Below, piece after piece: positions 1 through 9,059 of a stretch of 64,000 nucleotides of DNA (position 1 is the stretch's first letter; the number at the start of each line of letters is the position of its first letter). Made by a program: the position numbers and the translations under genes. Source of the stretch: Pararhodobacter oceanensis (GTDB lineage: Bacteria > Pseudomonadota > Alphaproteobacteria > Rhodobacterales > Rhodobacteraceae). Location of the stretch: positions 496,001 through 560,000 of the forward strand of contig NZ_QDKM01000001.1 of assembly GCF_003076755.1 (NCBI RefSeq). Reading direction: 5' to 3'. The notes below the pieces were generated by a model. The model was not told where the DNA came from. It saw only the letters and a program-made list of their open reading frames with translations, and ran no database searches.

Positions 1-925
1 CGGGCCTGATGTTGCGCGCCATGCTTAACCAAAATCCCGGAAAGGTTAACATCTCGCCCATATCGCGCGGCGAGAGCGAGAATTTCGGATAACCCTCGCG
101 CGCAAATCCCAGCATCGCATTCGGCCCGACACTCACCGAGCCGTCGATCATCGGCGTCAGATGCACGCCCAGAAACGGCAATCCTGGCTCCGGCACCGGA
201 TAGATCATCGCGTTGACCACGCTGTTGCGCCGCGCATGCAGCCGGTAATATTCCCCGCGAAACGGCACGATCCGGTGCTTGATTCTCATCCCCGCCAGCC
301 GCGCCAACCGGTCCGATTGCAACCCCGCGCAGCCAATCAAATGCCGCGCCCGCAGGCTCTCGCCGCCGAGCACGACCCCGACGTGATCCCCGGTCTCCGT
401 GATCGCGCGCGGCTCGGCATTATAGCGGATTTCAGCGCCCTGATCGGTGATCTCCTGCGCCAAAGCGTCGAGCACACGTCGGTAGGAAACAATCGCCGCA
501 TCCGGCACCACGATCCCTGTGAGGCCGGTGATCTCGGGCTCCCGCACGGTCACCTCGGCGCCGTCAATCAGCTCTGCCCGAATGCCATTCTCGCCCGCCC
601 GCGCGAACAGCGCCTCCAGCCGCGGCACCTCCTCCGCCCGCGTGGCAACAATCATCTTACCGCGGTTTTCATACGGGATATCATGGGCTTGGCAGAACTC
701 CTTGGTCCGCGCCGCCCCCTCACGGCACAGCTTCGCCTTCAGGCTTCCGGGCGCATAATAGATCCCCGAATGGATCACGCCCGAGTTGTGTCCGGTCTGG
801 TGCCGCCCCAGTTCCGGCTCTTTTTCAATCACCACGACACTGGCGCCGGGTCGCGCCTGCAAGAGCGCCCGCGCCGTCGCCAGCCCGACAATCCCGCCGC
901 CGATCACACAATATTCATAGACCAT
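1..925 (-). CDS. lhgO: L-2-hydroxyglutarate oxidase LhgO (partial, C-terminus off the window)
   Basis: FAD-dependent oxidoreductase of the DAO superfamily that oxidises L-2-hydroxyglutarate to 2-oxoglutarate. About 308 N-terminal residues are visible. The protein opens with a Rossmann FAD-binding fingerprint (YCVIGGGIVGLATARAL, about residues 5-21), followed by the family block HQTGHNSGVIHSGIYY and, further on, FRGEYYRL and the VHLTPMIDGSVSVGPNA segment typical of LhgO. The ATG at 923-925 is 9 bp past the gnd stop codon, so the gene is the second member of a gnd-lhgO operon read leftward. The frame stays open to the window edge. Glycerol-3-phosphate dehydrogenase-like relatives are possible, but the motif set fits LhgO best. 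Confidence 0.85.
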   Translation of the reverse strand, partial: MVYEYCVIGGGIVGLATARALLQARPGASVVVIEKEPELGRHQTGHNSGVIHSGIYYAPGSLKAKLCREGAARTKEFCQAHDIPYENRGKMIVATRAEEVPRLEALFARAGENGIRAELIDGAEVTVREPEITGLTGIVVPDAAIVSYRRVLDALAQEITDQGAEIRYNAEPRAITETGDHVGVVLGGESLRARHLIGCAGLQSDRLARLAGMRIKHRIVPFRGEYYRLHARRNSVVNAMIYPVPEPGLPFLGVHLTPMIDGSVSVGPNAMLGFAREGYPKFSLSPRDMGEMLTFPGFWLSMARNIRP

Positions 926-934
926 CGCGCGCCT

Positions 935-2344
935 CTAACCCCAATCGCCGTGAAACCCGCTGCCCGCGCGATCCAACCGCTCGAACCCGTGTTCACCAAA
1001 GAAATCGCGCTGCGCCTGGATCATATTCGCCGTGCCACGCGCCGTGCGCATCATATCGAAATATGCCAGCGCCGCGGTCAGCGCGGGCACCGGCAAGCCG
1101 TGGGTCATCGCCACCGAGGCGGTCTTGCGCAGCCCCGCTTCATGGGTGCGCAAAAGGCCCGCGAACACCGGCGCCTGCATCAGGTTGCGCGCCGGTGCCT
1201 CGCGCAACGCCGCCGCCATATCATCCAGCATCGCTGATCGGATAATACAGCCCGCGCGCCAGACCTCGGCGATGGCGGGCATGGTTAATCCCCAGTCAAA
1301 CGCCCCGCTCGCCGCGTTAAGCAAGTCGAAGCCCTGCGCGTAACAGATGATCTTGCCCGCGATCAGCGCTGATTCGAGGTCTTCCAGCGTCAACGCCCCC
1401 TCGGGTAGCGCTTTGGGCGACGCTCCAAACCGCGCCTGCCCCGCGTGGCGCTCTTCCAATTTCGCCGAGATATTGCGCGCCGCCACCGCCGCTTCGATCA
1501 CCGGGATCGGCGCGCCGAGATGCTGCGCCTCAATCGCGGTCCAGCGCCCGGTGCCCTTCTGGCCCGCGCGGTCAAGGATCACATCCAGCATCGACGCGCC
1601 GCTCTCCGCATCCTGCGCCGCCGCAATCTGCGCCGAAATCTCGATCAGATATGAGCGCAGACGGCCCGCGTTCCACCCCTCGAACACCGGCGCGATGCCT
1701 GCGGAGGTCATCCCCATCCCATCGCGCATCACCCCGTAAGCCTCTGCAATCAATTGCATATCCGCATATTCGATGCCGTTGTGGACAGTTTTCACAAAAT
1801 GCCCTGCACCGCCCGGCCCCATCCAACTCGCGCAGGGCTGCCCGTCATAGCGCGCCGCAATCGCTTCCAACACCGGCGCCACCAAGGACCAGGCCTTCAG
1901 AGAGCCGCCGCCCATAATTGACGGCCCATGCCGCGCGCCCTCGGCCCCGCCAGAGACGCCGATCCCGATAAACCCCGGCACTTCGGCTGCGCGCCGTTCA
2001 GTGTCGTGGAAATTCGCGTTGCCAGCGTCGATGATGATATCGCCGTCCTCCAGAAACGGCGTTAACTCCGCGATCTGCTGGTCAACAACCGGCCCCGCGG
2101 GCACCATCAGGATGATCTTGCGCGGGCGCGCGATCGACCCCACCAGCGCCGCAAACTCCTTGGTCGGGGTGATCCGCGCCGCAAGATCCCCCGCCTGAGT
2201 GACGAATTCATCGGTGACCGACGCGGTGCGGTTGTAGACCGAGATCGCAAAGCCCTTTTCGGCGATATTGAGCGCCAGCATCGCACCCATCGTGCCCAAG
2301 CCGATCAATCCGATGTCCGAATGTCCAATCGCGGGGTCGCGCAT
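935..2344 (-). CDS. gnd: 6-phosphogluconate dehydrogenase (decarboxylating)
   Basis: 469 aa, the normal length for the NADP-dependent decarboxylating enzyme of the oxidative pentose phosphate pathway (6-phosphogluconate to ribulose-5-phosphate plus CO2). Rossmann motif IGLIGLGTMGAMLALNIAEKG (about residues 10-30), the substrate segment GVSGGAEGARHGPS (128-141) and the catalytic region HFVKTVHNGIEY (181-192, with the general-base Lys and Asn) are all present, followed by the all-alpha C-terminal domain. The frame is open upstream of 2344, but that extension lies opposite murQ and is not protein-like; the ATG at 2342-2344 starts just before the Rossmann fold. It is divergent from murQ and precedes lhgO by 9 bp. 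Confidence 0.95.
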   Translation of the reverse strand: MRDPAIGHSDIGLIGLGTMGAMLALNIAEKGFAISVYNRTASVTDEFVTQAGDLAARITPTKEFAALVGSIARPRKIILMVPAGPVVDQQIAELTPFLEDGDIIIDAGNANFHDTERRAAEVPGFIGIGVSGGAEGARHGPSIMGGGSLKAWSLVAPVLEAIAARYDGQPCASWMGPGGAGHFVKTVHNGIEYADMQLIAEAYGVMRDGMGMTSAGIAPVFEGWNAGRLRSYLIEISAQIAAAQDAESGASMLDVILDRAGQKGTGRWTAIEAQHLGAPIPVIEAAVAARNISAKLEERHAGQARFGASPKALPEGALTLEDLESALIAGKIICYAQGFDLLNAASGAFDWGLTMPAIAEVWRAGCIIRSAMLDDMAAALREAPARNLMQAPVFAGLLRTHEAGLRKTASVAMTHGLPVPALTAALAYFDMMRTARGTANMIQAQRDFFGEHGFERLDRAGSGFHGDWG

Positions 2345-2478
2345 ATCTGCTCCTGTAATCGCCTGCGTTATCCTTAACATGAGCCGCGGCGGCGCTGAAC
2401 ACCAGACGGGAATTGCCGCCGACGCGCAGCGCACTATACTCCCCGCCGAACCCGCGCCGCTTTCAGATCGAGGCCAGA

Positions 2479-3357
2479 ATGAGCAGCACAGAACACGCCG
2501 CCGCCCGTTTTTCGGGGCTTGAGACATGGCCCAGTAGCGAGGTCGCGCAGGCGCTTTTGGAAACCCAATTGGCCGCCGCCAGCGCCGCAATGCAGGCCGC
2601 CGCCCCTATGGCGCAAGCGATCGATGCCGCCGCCGCGCGATTGGCCGAGGGCGGGCGGTTGATCTATCTCGGCGCGGGCACCTCGGGGCGACTGGCGGTG
2701 CTCGATGCCGCCGAATTGCCGCCCACTTTCGACTGGCCAGCTGAGCGCGCGGTGGCGCTGATCGCGGGCGGAGAACGCGCCATCCAGCACGCGGTCGAGG
2801 GCGCCGAGGATGACACGGAGGCCGCAGCCGCGGCGCTCGATACCCTCGCCCTCACCCGCCAAGACGTGGTGATCGGCGTCGCCGCCTCAGGCCGCACGCC
2901 CTATACCTGCGCCGGTCTGGCGCATGCGCGCAAAGCGGGCGCGTTAACCATAGCCGTCTTCAACGCCCCGACCGCACCGCTGGCGGATCACGCCGATATC
3001 GCGCTCCTCGCCGCCACCGGCGCCGAGATCATCGCCGGTTCCACCCGGATGAAGGCCGGCACCGCGCAGAAAATCCTGCTGAATTGCCTCTCGACCGGCA
3101 TCATGCTGCGGCTGGGTTATGTCCACCGAGGCCGCATGGTCGAGATGCGCCCGACCAATGCCAAACTCCACGCCCGCGCGATCCAGATGGTCGCTGATCT
3201 GACCGGCGAGCCCATGGCGCGCGCCGAAGCCGCCTTTGTCGAGGCCGGCACGATCAAACTGGCGGTGGTGATGCTGGCACTGGGGCTAACGCTGGACGCC
3301 GCCGCCCAACGGTTGGCCGGTGCCAAGGGTATTCTTGCCGCCGCGCTAAGGGCTTAG
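2479..3357 (+). CDS. murQ: N-acetylmuramic acid 6-phosphate etherase
   Basis: 292 aa SIS-domain lyase that cleaves the D-lactyl ether of MurNAc-6-phosphate to give GlcNAc-6-phosphate and lactate in peptidoglycan recycling. Diagnostic segments are LGAGTSGRLAVLDAAELPPTF (about 64-84, with the catalytic Glu next to PPTF), ASGRTPYTCAG, AGSTRMKAGTAQK and MVEMRPTNAKL near residue 215. The ATG at 2479 is chosen over an upstream in-frame start at 2413 because the extra 22 residues have no family counterpart. Its usual partner AnmK is not in the window. The 134-bp gap to gnd must hold the divergent promoters of both genes. Confidence 0.95.
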   Translation: MSSTEHAAARFSGLETWPSSEVAQALLETQLAAASAAMQAAAPMAQAIDAAAARLAEGGRLIYLGAGTSGRLAVLDAAELPPTFDWPAERAVALIAGGERAIQHAVEGAEDDTEAAAAALDTLALTRQDVVIGVAASGRTPYTCAGLAHARKAGALTIAVFNAPTAPLADHADIALLAATGAEIIAGSTRMKAGTAQKILLNCLSTGIMLRLGYVHRGRMVEMRPTNAKLHARAIQMVADLTGEPMARAEAAFVEAGTIKLAVVMLALGLTLDAAAQRLAGAKGILAAALRA

Positions 3358-3410
3358 CCGCCGCAATCCCCCTTGCCGCCGCCGCCGATATCGCCCAATC
3401 TCGCGCCATT

Positions 3411-4544
3411 ATGTCCGACGCCTTTCGCCTTCTTCACAGCGCCGACCTGCATCTGGGCCGCCGGTTCGGCACCATGCCCGAAGCGATTCGCGGACGGTTG
3501 ATCGAGGCCCGCCACCAGATCGTGCAGCGCCTCGCCGATACCGCGCGCGCGCAAGGGGCCGCCGATATCCTTCTGGCCGGTGACACCTTTGACACGCAGA
3601 CCCCATCAGCCCCGGTCTGGCGTCAGGCGCTGGCGGTGATGGCTGCCGATCCCGCGCTGCGCTGGTGGATTTTACCGGGCAATCACGACAGTCTGCAGGC
3701 CGAGACCCTCTGGTCCGCATTCATCGCCCAGGCGCCGGAAAATGTCACTGTGATCACAAATTCCGAACCCCTATTCATGCGCGCGGACGTCATGCTTCTG
3801 CCCAGCCCCCTGCAGCGCCGCCGCCCCTCCAGCGACCCCACCGCATGGATGGATAGCGCAGCCACCGAACCGGGGGTCATCCGGCTGGGGTTGGCGCATG
3901 GTTCGGTCACCGATTTCTCTGCCGAGAGCAGTGCCGATGACGGGGTGATCGCCCCCGACCGCGCGCAAAAAGCCGGGCTCGCGTATCTCGCGCTCGGTGA
4001 TTGGCACGGACATCTGAAGGTCGGAAACCGCACCGCCTATAGCGGCACGCCCGAGGCTGACGGCTTCACCCATTCCGGCCGCGGTGGCTGCCTCATTGTT
4101 ACGCTGCAGGCTGGCATGGAGCCACAGATTGACCGCGTTGAGACCGGCCTGCTCCACTGGTCCGAGACCGAACTGCCGCTGCTGCCCGGCCAGGATCCGG
4201 CGACCGCTCTGAACACCCTGATCCCCGACACTCCGGCCAGCCGTCGCGACCATCTGCTGCGCATCCGCGCCACCGGCCGCACCCAATTGCCGCAGCATCA
4301 GGCCCTGACCACCGCCGCCGAGGATATCACCCCCGACTTCGCCTATTTCCACTTAGAAGCCAGCGCTTTACAGACCGAAGTTGAAGCGGCGGATCTGGAG
4401 CTACTGGACCATGGCGGCGCGTTGCGGATCGCCGCCGAAGCACTCAGCGCACAGGCCAATGATGCCGCGCTGCCCGAGGGCGAACGCCGCATAGCCACCG
4501 GCGCCTTGAACCGGCTCTACGGCTATTTGCGAGACGGAACATGA
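3411..4544 (+). CDS. Metallophosphoesterase, SbcD/YhaO-type DNA repair exonuclease subunit
   Basis: 377 aa calcineurin-like phosphoesterase. The metal-binding motifs come in canonical order: HSADLHLG (9-16), LLAGDTFD (54-61), PGNHDS (89-94), LAHGSV and LGDWHGH (near residues 161 and 195). Proteins of this kind act with an SMC-like ATPase as a nuclease that processes DNA ends and hairpins. The stop codon overlaps the start of the next gene by 4 bp (ATGA), so the two are translationally coupled and very probably form a complex. By length and partner it is nearer to the YhaO/YhaN branch than to classical SbcD/SbcC; which of the two it is cannot be settled by eye. Confidence 0.85.
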   Translation: MSDAFRLLHSADLHLGRRFGTMPEAIRGRLIEARHQIVQRLADTARAQGAADILLAGDTFDTQTPSAPVWRQALAVMAADPALRWWILPGNHDSLQAETLWSAFIAQAPENVTVITNSEPLFMRADVMLLPSPLQRRRPSSDPTAWMDSAATEPGVIRLGLAHGSVTDFSAESSADDGVIAPDRAQKAGLAYLALGDWHGHLKVGNRTAYSGTPEADGFTHSGRGGCLIVTLQAGMEPQIDRVETGLLHWSETELPLLPGQDPATALNTLIPDTPASRRDHLLRIRATGRTQLPQHQALTTAAEDITPDFAYFHLEASALQTEVEAADLELLDHGGALRIAAEALSAQANDAALPEGERRIATGALNRLYGYLRDGT

Positions 4545-7138
4545 AGCTGCGCTCGATCACAATGTCCGATGTGCGGCAGTTCAGCCGACAGGTGCATGTC
4601 GGTGATATCCGCGACGGTCTCAACGTCTTGTCCGCGCCCAATGAGGCGGGAAAATCGACGCTGTTTGACGCCATTCACGCGCTGTTTTTCATCCCCCATC
4701 GCTCGAGTAAAATCGCCCCGCTGCGCCCCGATATCGGCGGCAATCCGCAGATCACCATCGAGATTGAATTGCCCGACGGCATGCACCGGCTCACCAAGAT
4801 CTGGGGCCGTGGAAAGCTGGCCGAGGTCGCGCGCGATGGGCGGTTGATCGCCAAGGGAGACGAGGCGGAAGCCTTCATCTCGGGGCTGACTTTGCCTGCC
4901 GACGAAGGCGGTCCTGCGGGGCTATTATGGGTGCGCCAAGGGGTCACCGCGCTCGACGAGGGCAGCAACAAGGAGCTCAAAGCCGCCTATCAGGCGCGGC
5001 GCGATTTGATGTCCTCGGTGACCGGCGAATTCGAGTCTTTGACCGGCGGCAAACGCATGGACCGCGCGCTGACCAAGGCGCAGGCGGACCTCGACGCTCT
5101 GGTCACCCAACGCGGCGCAAAAGCGGGCGGCGCCTATGACGCGGCGCTGAAAAACGTCGCGCAATTGTTCGGGGAACACGAGGCATTGAGCGCCCGCGCG
5201 CAGCTCTTGCAAGAGGCGCTCAAAACCCGCCGCGCGCAGCGCCAAATGCTGCGCGATCTCACCGATCCCGCCGAAGTCGAGGCCCGCAACACAAGGTTAA
5301 CCGAGGCCATTGCCGCATTCGAGGCCGCGACGCGGCACGCTGATGCGCTTAGGGTCGCACAGGCTGAGTTTTCGCGTGCCGAAGCGGCGCAGAGTGACGC
5401 CGCACAACAGTTGTCACGGCACCAGAAAACCGCCGCCGCGGTGGCAAAACTGCAAAAGGATCTATCCGCCGCCCAGCCGCGCGCGGATGCCGCGCAAGCT
5501 GCCGTGACGGCGGCGAAATCAGCCCTGACCGACGCCCGCAATGAGACCGAACTCGCGCGTGATGCGCGGCGCACAGCGGACCAGCGGCTGCAAACCGCCC
5601 TACGCGCAGCCGCCCGCACCGCACAATTGGAACGGCACAAAGCGCTGACAGATGCGGTGACCGAAGCGTCGGATTTGATCGCCAGATTGCCCGATCTGCG
5701 CCGCGCCGCGCAGGCGGGACCGGATGCGAAAACCGCGCAGGTGATTGACAGTGCCGAACAGGATTTGCGCTTGGCACAGCATCTCGCCGCCGCCGCCGCC
5801 CCGCATATTGCGGTGCATTACGCCAGCGAGGACTCCCCGCGTGTGACGCTGGACGGCAAGGACATGGACGCCGATGCGCCACTGCCGGTGCACCGCGCAA
5901 CGACCCTTCATTTGCCCGGAATCGGCGATCTGGTGGTGACGCCTGGTGAAGCGCAGGATGCCCCCGAGCAATTGGCACAGGCACAGCGCAGGCTCGCCGA
6001 TCTGCTGAACGAATCGCAGATGCCCTCGGCCAGCGCCGCCCGCGCCGCCGCGCGCGACCGTCAGCTTGCCGAGAGTGAATTGCAGTCCGTTTTGGCACAT
6101 CTCAAACGTGTGGCGCCGAACGGGGTCGAGGCGCTGAAATCCGAGGCGGATGCCTTAATGTCTGGCATTCCAGAGCCCTCGGAGATCGACCCGGACACGG
6201 CGCAGAGCGACGTTAACATCGCCGCGCAAGCCTATGATAAGGCGCAGATCAAGCTGGAAACCGCCCGCGTTCATCTTGACGCCTCGGAACAGGCGCATCT
6301 GCGGGCCACGCTGGCACGGGACAACCTATCGGAGCGCTTGACGGAAGCCAAAACCGTCCTGGATGAATTGCCTGACATTCAGCTTCTGCGCGAAAACTGT
6401 GAGGCGGCGCAGCATGCACTGGATCTTGCGCAGCAAGCACTGGCTAATCTCTCAAACAACGCGCCGAACCTTGATGCGGCGCGCACGGCGCGGGATCGTG
6501 CAGCGGATGTGGTCCGCAACGCCGAGGCGGAAATTGCCAAGCTGAATGTGGCGATTGCCCGGTCTGATGCGACGATCGAGACGCAGGCCGGAGACGGGGT
6601 CGAAGAAGACCTCGCCGAGGTCGATGAGCAATTGACCTCGGCGCGCGAGACGGTGGCCTTGTTCGAACAAGAGATCGCGGTTCTCAGATGCCTTATCGCC
6701 GCGCTGGTCACCGCGCAATCCGCCGCACGTGACCGCTATTTCGCGCCGGTGCTGGCTGAATTGCGCCCGATGCTGCGGCTCTTATGGCCCGATGCCGAGC
6801 TGCGTTTTGATGGCGATAGCCTGCTGCCCAGCGCCCTGATCCGCGACGGGCAAGAAGACCCGATTGGCACGCTGTCGGGCGGCACGCGTGAGCAGATCGC
6901 GCTTCTGGTGCGGCTGGCCTTCGCGCGGCTGCTGGCCGGTCAGGGCAATCACGCGCCGGTCATTCTGGACGATGCGCTGGTCTATACCGATGACGACCGG
7001 ATCGAGCAGATGTTCAACGCGCTGCACGGGCAATCGGGCGACCTGCAGATCCTTGTATTCAGCTGCCGCAACCGCGCGCTGCGGGCCTTGGGCGGGCATA
7101 TGTTGAGCCTTGCGCCGGGGGCACCGGACGAGGGTTAA
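4541..7138 (+). CDS. SMC-like AAA ATPase, YhaN/SbcC-type partner of the upstream nuclease
   Basis: 865 aa ABC-type coiled-coil ATPase. Walker A is split from the C-terminal half in the Rad50/SbcC manner: APNEAGKST at 32-40, then about 700 residues of Ala/Glu/Arg/Gln-rich coiled coil, then signature LSGGTREQ (778-785) and Walker B PVILDDALVY (806-815). No CxxC zinc hook is obvious in the middle of the coiled coil, which argues for YhaN rather than SbcC/Rad50. Translationally coupled (4-bp overlap) to the phosphoesterase. It ends 30 bp before the convergent squalene/phytoene synthase-family gene. Confidence 0.85.
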   Translation: MKLRSITMSDVRQFSRQVHVGDIRDGLNVLSAPNEAGKSTLFDAIHALFFIPHRSSKIAPLRPDIGGNPQITIEIELPDGMHRLTKIWGRGKLAEVARDGRLIAKGDEAEAFISGLTLPADEGGPAGLLWVRQGVTALDEGSNKELKAAYQARRDLMSSVTGEFESLTGGKRMDRALTKAQADLDALVTQRGAKAGGAYDAALKNVAQLFGEHEALSARAQLLQEALKTRRAQRQMLRDLTDPAEVEARNTRLTEAIAAFEAATRHADALRVAQAEFSRAEAAQSDAAQQLSRHQKTAAAVAKLQKDLSAAQPRADAAQAAVTAAKSALTDARNETELARDARRTADQRLQTALRAAARTAQLERHKALTDAVTEASDLIARLPDLRRAAQAGPDAKTAQVIDSAEQDLRLAQHLAAAAAPHIAVHYASEDSPRVTLDGKDMDADAPLPVHRATTLHLPGIGDLVVTPGEAQDAPEQLAQAQRRLADLLNESQMPSASAARAAARDRQLAESELQSVLAHLKRVAPNGVEALKSEADALMSGIPEPSEIDPDTAQSDVNIAAQAYDKAQIKLETARVHLDASEQAHLRATLARDNLSERLTEAKTVLDELPDIQLLRENCEAAQHALDLAQQALANLSNNAPNLDAARTARDRAADVVRNAEAEIAKLNVAIARSDATIETQAGDGVEEDLAEVDEQLTSARETVALFEQEIAVLRCLIAALVTAQSAARDRYFAPVLAELRPMLRLLWPDAELRFDGDSLLPSALIRDGQEDPIGTLSGGTREQIALLVRLAFARLLAGQGNHAPVILDDALVYTDDDRIEQMFNALHGQSGDLQILVFSCRNRALRALGGHMLSLAPGAPDEG

Positions 7139-7168
7139 CGCGCCCCGTCCAAATCCGCCCAAAACCGG

Positions 7169-7939
7169 TTAATAGCCGATCAGGCTTTGCCAGAGCAGAC
7201 TGCCACGGCGGGCAAATTCGGATTGGGCCAAAGCACCATCTCCGACCCGCATCGGCTGCGCGGCGGCCAGTTTGAGGATCCTCGCGGTGCGCCATGTCGC
7301 GGCCAAGGCCGGACGCGCAGTTTTCGGCAGGTCGCGCAACTCGCGCCGTGCTTGGGTGTAGCGCGCCAACCCCTGTCTGGCCAGCGATGCCACTGCCTGC
7401 GGGCGCCCGTCGGGCAAGGGCAACCGCCCCGCAGCCTCAAGCGCCGGCACCGCCATCAGGTAATTCGCCATGCCCTGCGCCGCGCCCAATTGCTGCGCCG
7501 CCAAAGACGCCTCACCGCCCAAAGCCTGCACCGCCAGCGCCAGCAATGCCCCCGCGGAATCCTCAAGATAGCGCCACAGCGCCGCCTCATCCGCGAAAGC
7601 CGCGCTGGTGCCGATCTCGACCTCACGCGCGTCGATCACCCGCATCAAAAGGGCATAATCCAGCCCCGCCGTCTCGATCACCGAAAGCAGCGCCGCGGCG
7701 GTGTCATGGGTCACGCCGATCTCGCCCTGCAGCACATCGCGCCAGAATTGCAGCCGCATTTGCGCCAGCAGCGGCTCTTTGGTCACCCAAGGCGCGCGCG
7801 CAACCTCAAGGTTGAACGCATAAAGCGCCAGCAACGCGGGCCGCGCAGCGGGTGGCGCCGCCATGGTCGCCAGAAAACGGTCGGGATCGCCGATCTCAAC
7901 CTGCGCGGCGCAGGCGGCGATGATATCATGCGTGCTCAT
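7169..7939 (-). CDS. Squalene/phytoene synthase family protein
   Basis: 256 aa, all-alpha isoprenoid synthase fold of the squalene/phytoene synthase superfamily. The N-terminal block DRFLATMAAPPAARPALLALYAFNLEVARAP is typical of the short bacterial/mitochondrial (NDUFAF6-like) branch. The Asp-rich catalytic motifs of true phytoene synthases (DxxxD) are only weakly represented: one region reads MRVIDAREVEI and the second, DxxED-like, is not evident. Enzymatic activity is therefore uncertain. A GTG in frame at 7946-7948 is an alternative start; the ATG at 7937-7939 (MSTHD) is preferred. Convergent with the ATPase gene; 43 bp downstream of the hydrolase gene, probably co-transcribed. Confidence 0.75.
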   Translation of the reverse strand: MSTHDIIAACAAQVEIGDPDRFLATMAAPPAARPALLALYAFNLEVARAPWVTKEPLLAQMRLQFWRDVLQGEIGVTHDTAAALLSVIETAGLDYALLMRVIDAREVEIGTSAAFADEAALWRYLEDSAGALLALAVQALGGEASLAAQQLGAAQGMANYLMAVPALEAAGRLPLPDGRPQAVASLARQGLARYTQARRELRDLPKTARPALAATWRTARILKLAAAQPMRVGDGALAQSEFARRGSLLWQSLIGY

Positions 7940-7982
7940 GGCGCGCACATAGCGCGCGCCGCCCGATCATGCCAGTGTCAGG

Positions 7983-8984
7983 TTACCGCCGTCTTAAGAA
8001 ATCCGCGATCAGGTCAAAGGTTTCGGGATGGTCAACGACATCCAGATGCGCGGAATCGACCAGCGCATAGCGCCCGCGCTCGGTATACTCGCGCAGTGTC
8101 GGCGCATAGGCATCGGCGATAAAGGCCTCGTCACTGCGGCCTGCGACCAGCAGGAATTCGGGCAAAGCGCGGACATCCGCGGGCCAGTCACGGCGCGGCG
8201 CAAACCCGGTGTTGAGCCGGTAGGAATAGGCCCGCGTCGCAGTCTCGCCATAGGGGCCGTCAAGCACCGCATCGGGAAAGCGGAACTCGATCACCGGCAG
8301 ATGGTTGAGCGCGCGCAGCCCCACCATATTGAGCATCGACAATCCTATGATGCGCCGGGTCATCACCCGCGCCCATCCGCCCGAGCCCGCCCGCGCGGTC
8401 GGCGCATCATATTGCAAGAACGGCGCCAGCAAGATCGCGCGGTCCATCAGCCCGCCATGAGCACCACCGGCGAAACGCACCACCAGACCGCCGCCCGAGG
8501 AATGGCCCAGAAGGATCACCTCTTGCCCGTCGCGCGCCTCACCGGCGATCAATTCGGCCAGATCATCCTCGAACTGACCGATATAGGCGATGTCACCGCG
8601 CGGATCGGCCAGCGGGCCATGGCCGCGCAAATCGGGGGCGACGACATCGGCAAGCCCCTGCGATGCCAGAGCCGCGCCCAACGCCTCGAATTGCATCCCG
8701 TGCCAGCCCGAGCCGTGAATGGCCACCACCAAAGGCGCATCGGGCTCTGTCGCCTCCCAGCGGCGATAGCCCAGCGCCTGCCCGTCGCGCGCGGTGAAAT
8801 GATGCAACTCGCTGGGGGTGCTGGCGGCGGGGAGTGTGGTGAAATCCAGCCCCCTAGCCCCCGCACCCGCTTCGGCGCGCAAGTCCGGCGTTGGCCCGTC
8901 GCTGGCAATCAGCGTGAGGGCGATCACCGCAAAGATCGCGCCTCCGATGAGCACGGAGAGGGCGAGTTTTAGCAAGATAGACAT
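7983..8984 (-). CDS. Alpha/beta hydrolase, membrane-anchored
   Basis: 333 aa. Residues 1-27 form an N-terminal hydrophobic anchor (LLKLALSVLIGGAIFAVIAL). The hydrolase core shows the oxyanion segment IHGSGWHG (89-96), the nucleophile elbow GHSSGGG (160-166, Ser162), an Asp after the late strand (LLVAGRSDEAF) and the catalytic His in DSAHLDVVDHPE near the C-terminus. The substrate is unknown; the lysophospholipase/serine aminopeptidase (Hydrolase_4) group is the closest visual match. It lies between the methyltransferase gene and the squalene/phytoene synthase gene, all on the same strand. Confidence 0.8.
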   Translation of the reverse strand: MSILLKLALSVLIGGAIFAVIALTLIASDGPTPDLRAEAGAGARGLDFTTLPAASTPSELHHFTARDGQALGYRRWEATEPDAPLVVAIHGSGWHGMQFEALGAALASQGLADVVAPDLRGHGPLADPRGDIAYIGQFEDDLAELIAGEARDGQEVILLGHSSGGGLVVRFAGGAHGGLMDRAILLAPFLQYDAPTARAGSGGWARVMTRRIIGLSMLNMVGLRALNHLPVIEFRFPDAVLDGPYGETATRAYSYRLNTGFAPRRDWPADVRALPEFLLVAGRSDEAFIADAYAPTLREYTERGRYALVDSAHLDVVDHPETFDLIADFLRRR

Positions 8985-9059
8985 GACGGCTCCTGTAACA
9001 GCGCTCGAGGCACCGGCGGCGGGGCGAAACGTGGTGCCTCACCCCCTGCCCTCTGTGCC

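Noticed and set aside
7169-8984. Possible isoprenoid gene cluster linking the squalene/phytoene synthase-like gene with the terpene cyclase-like gene at 25 kb
   Set aside because: They are 17 kb apart among unrelated core genes, and the synthase-like protein lacks clear catalytic Asp motifs; no cluster can be claimed.
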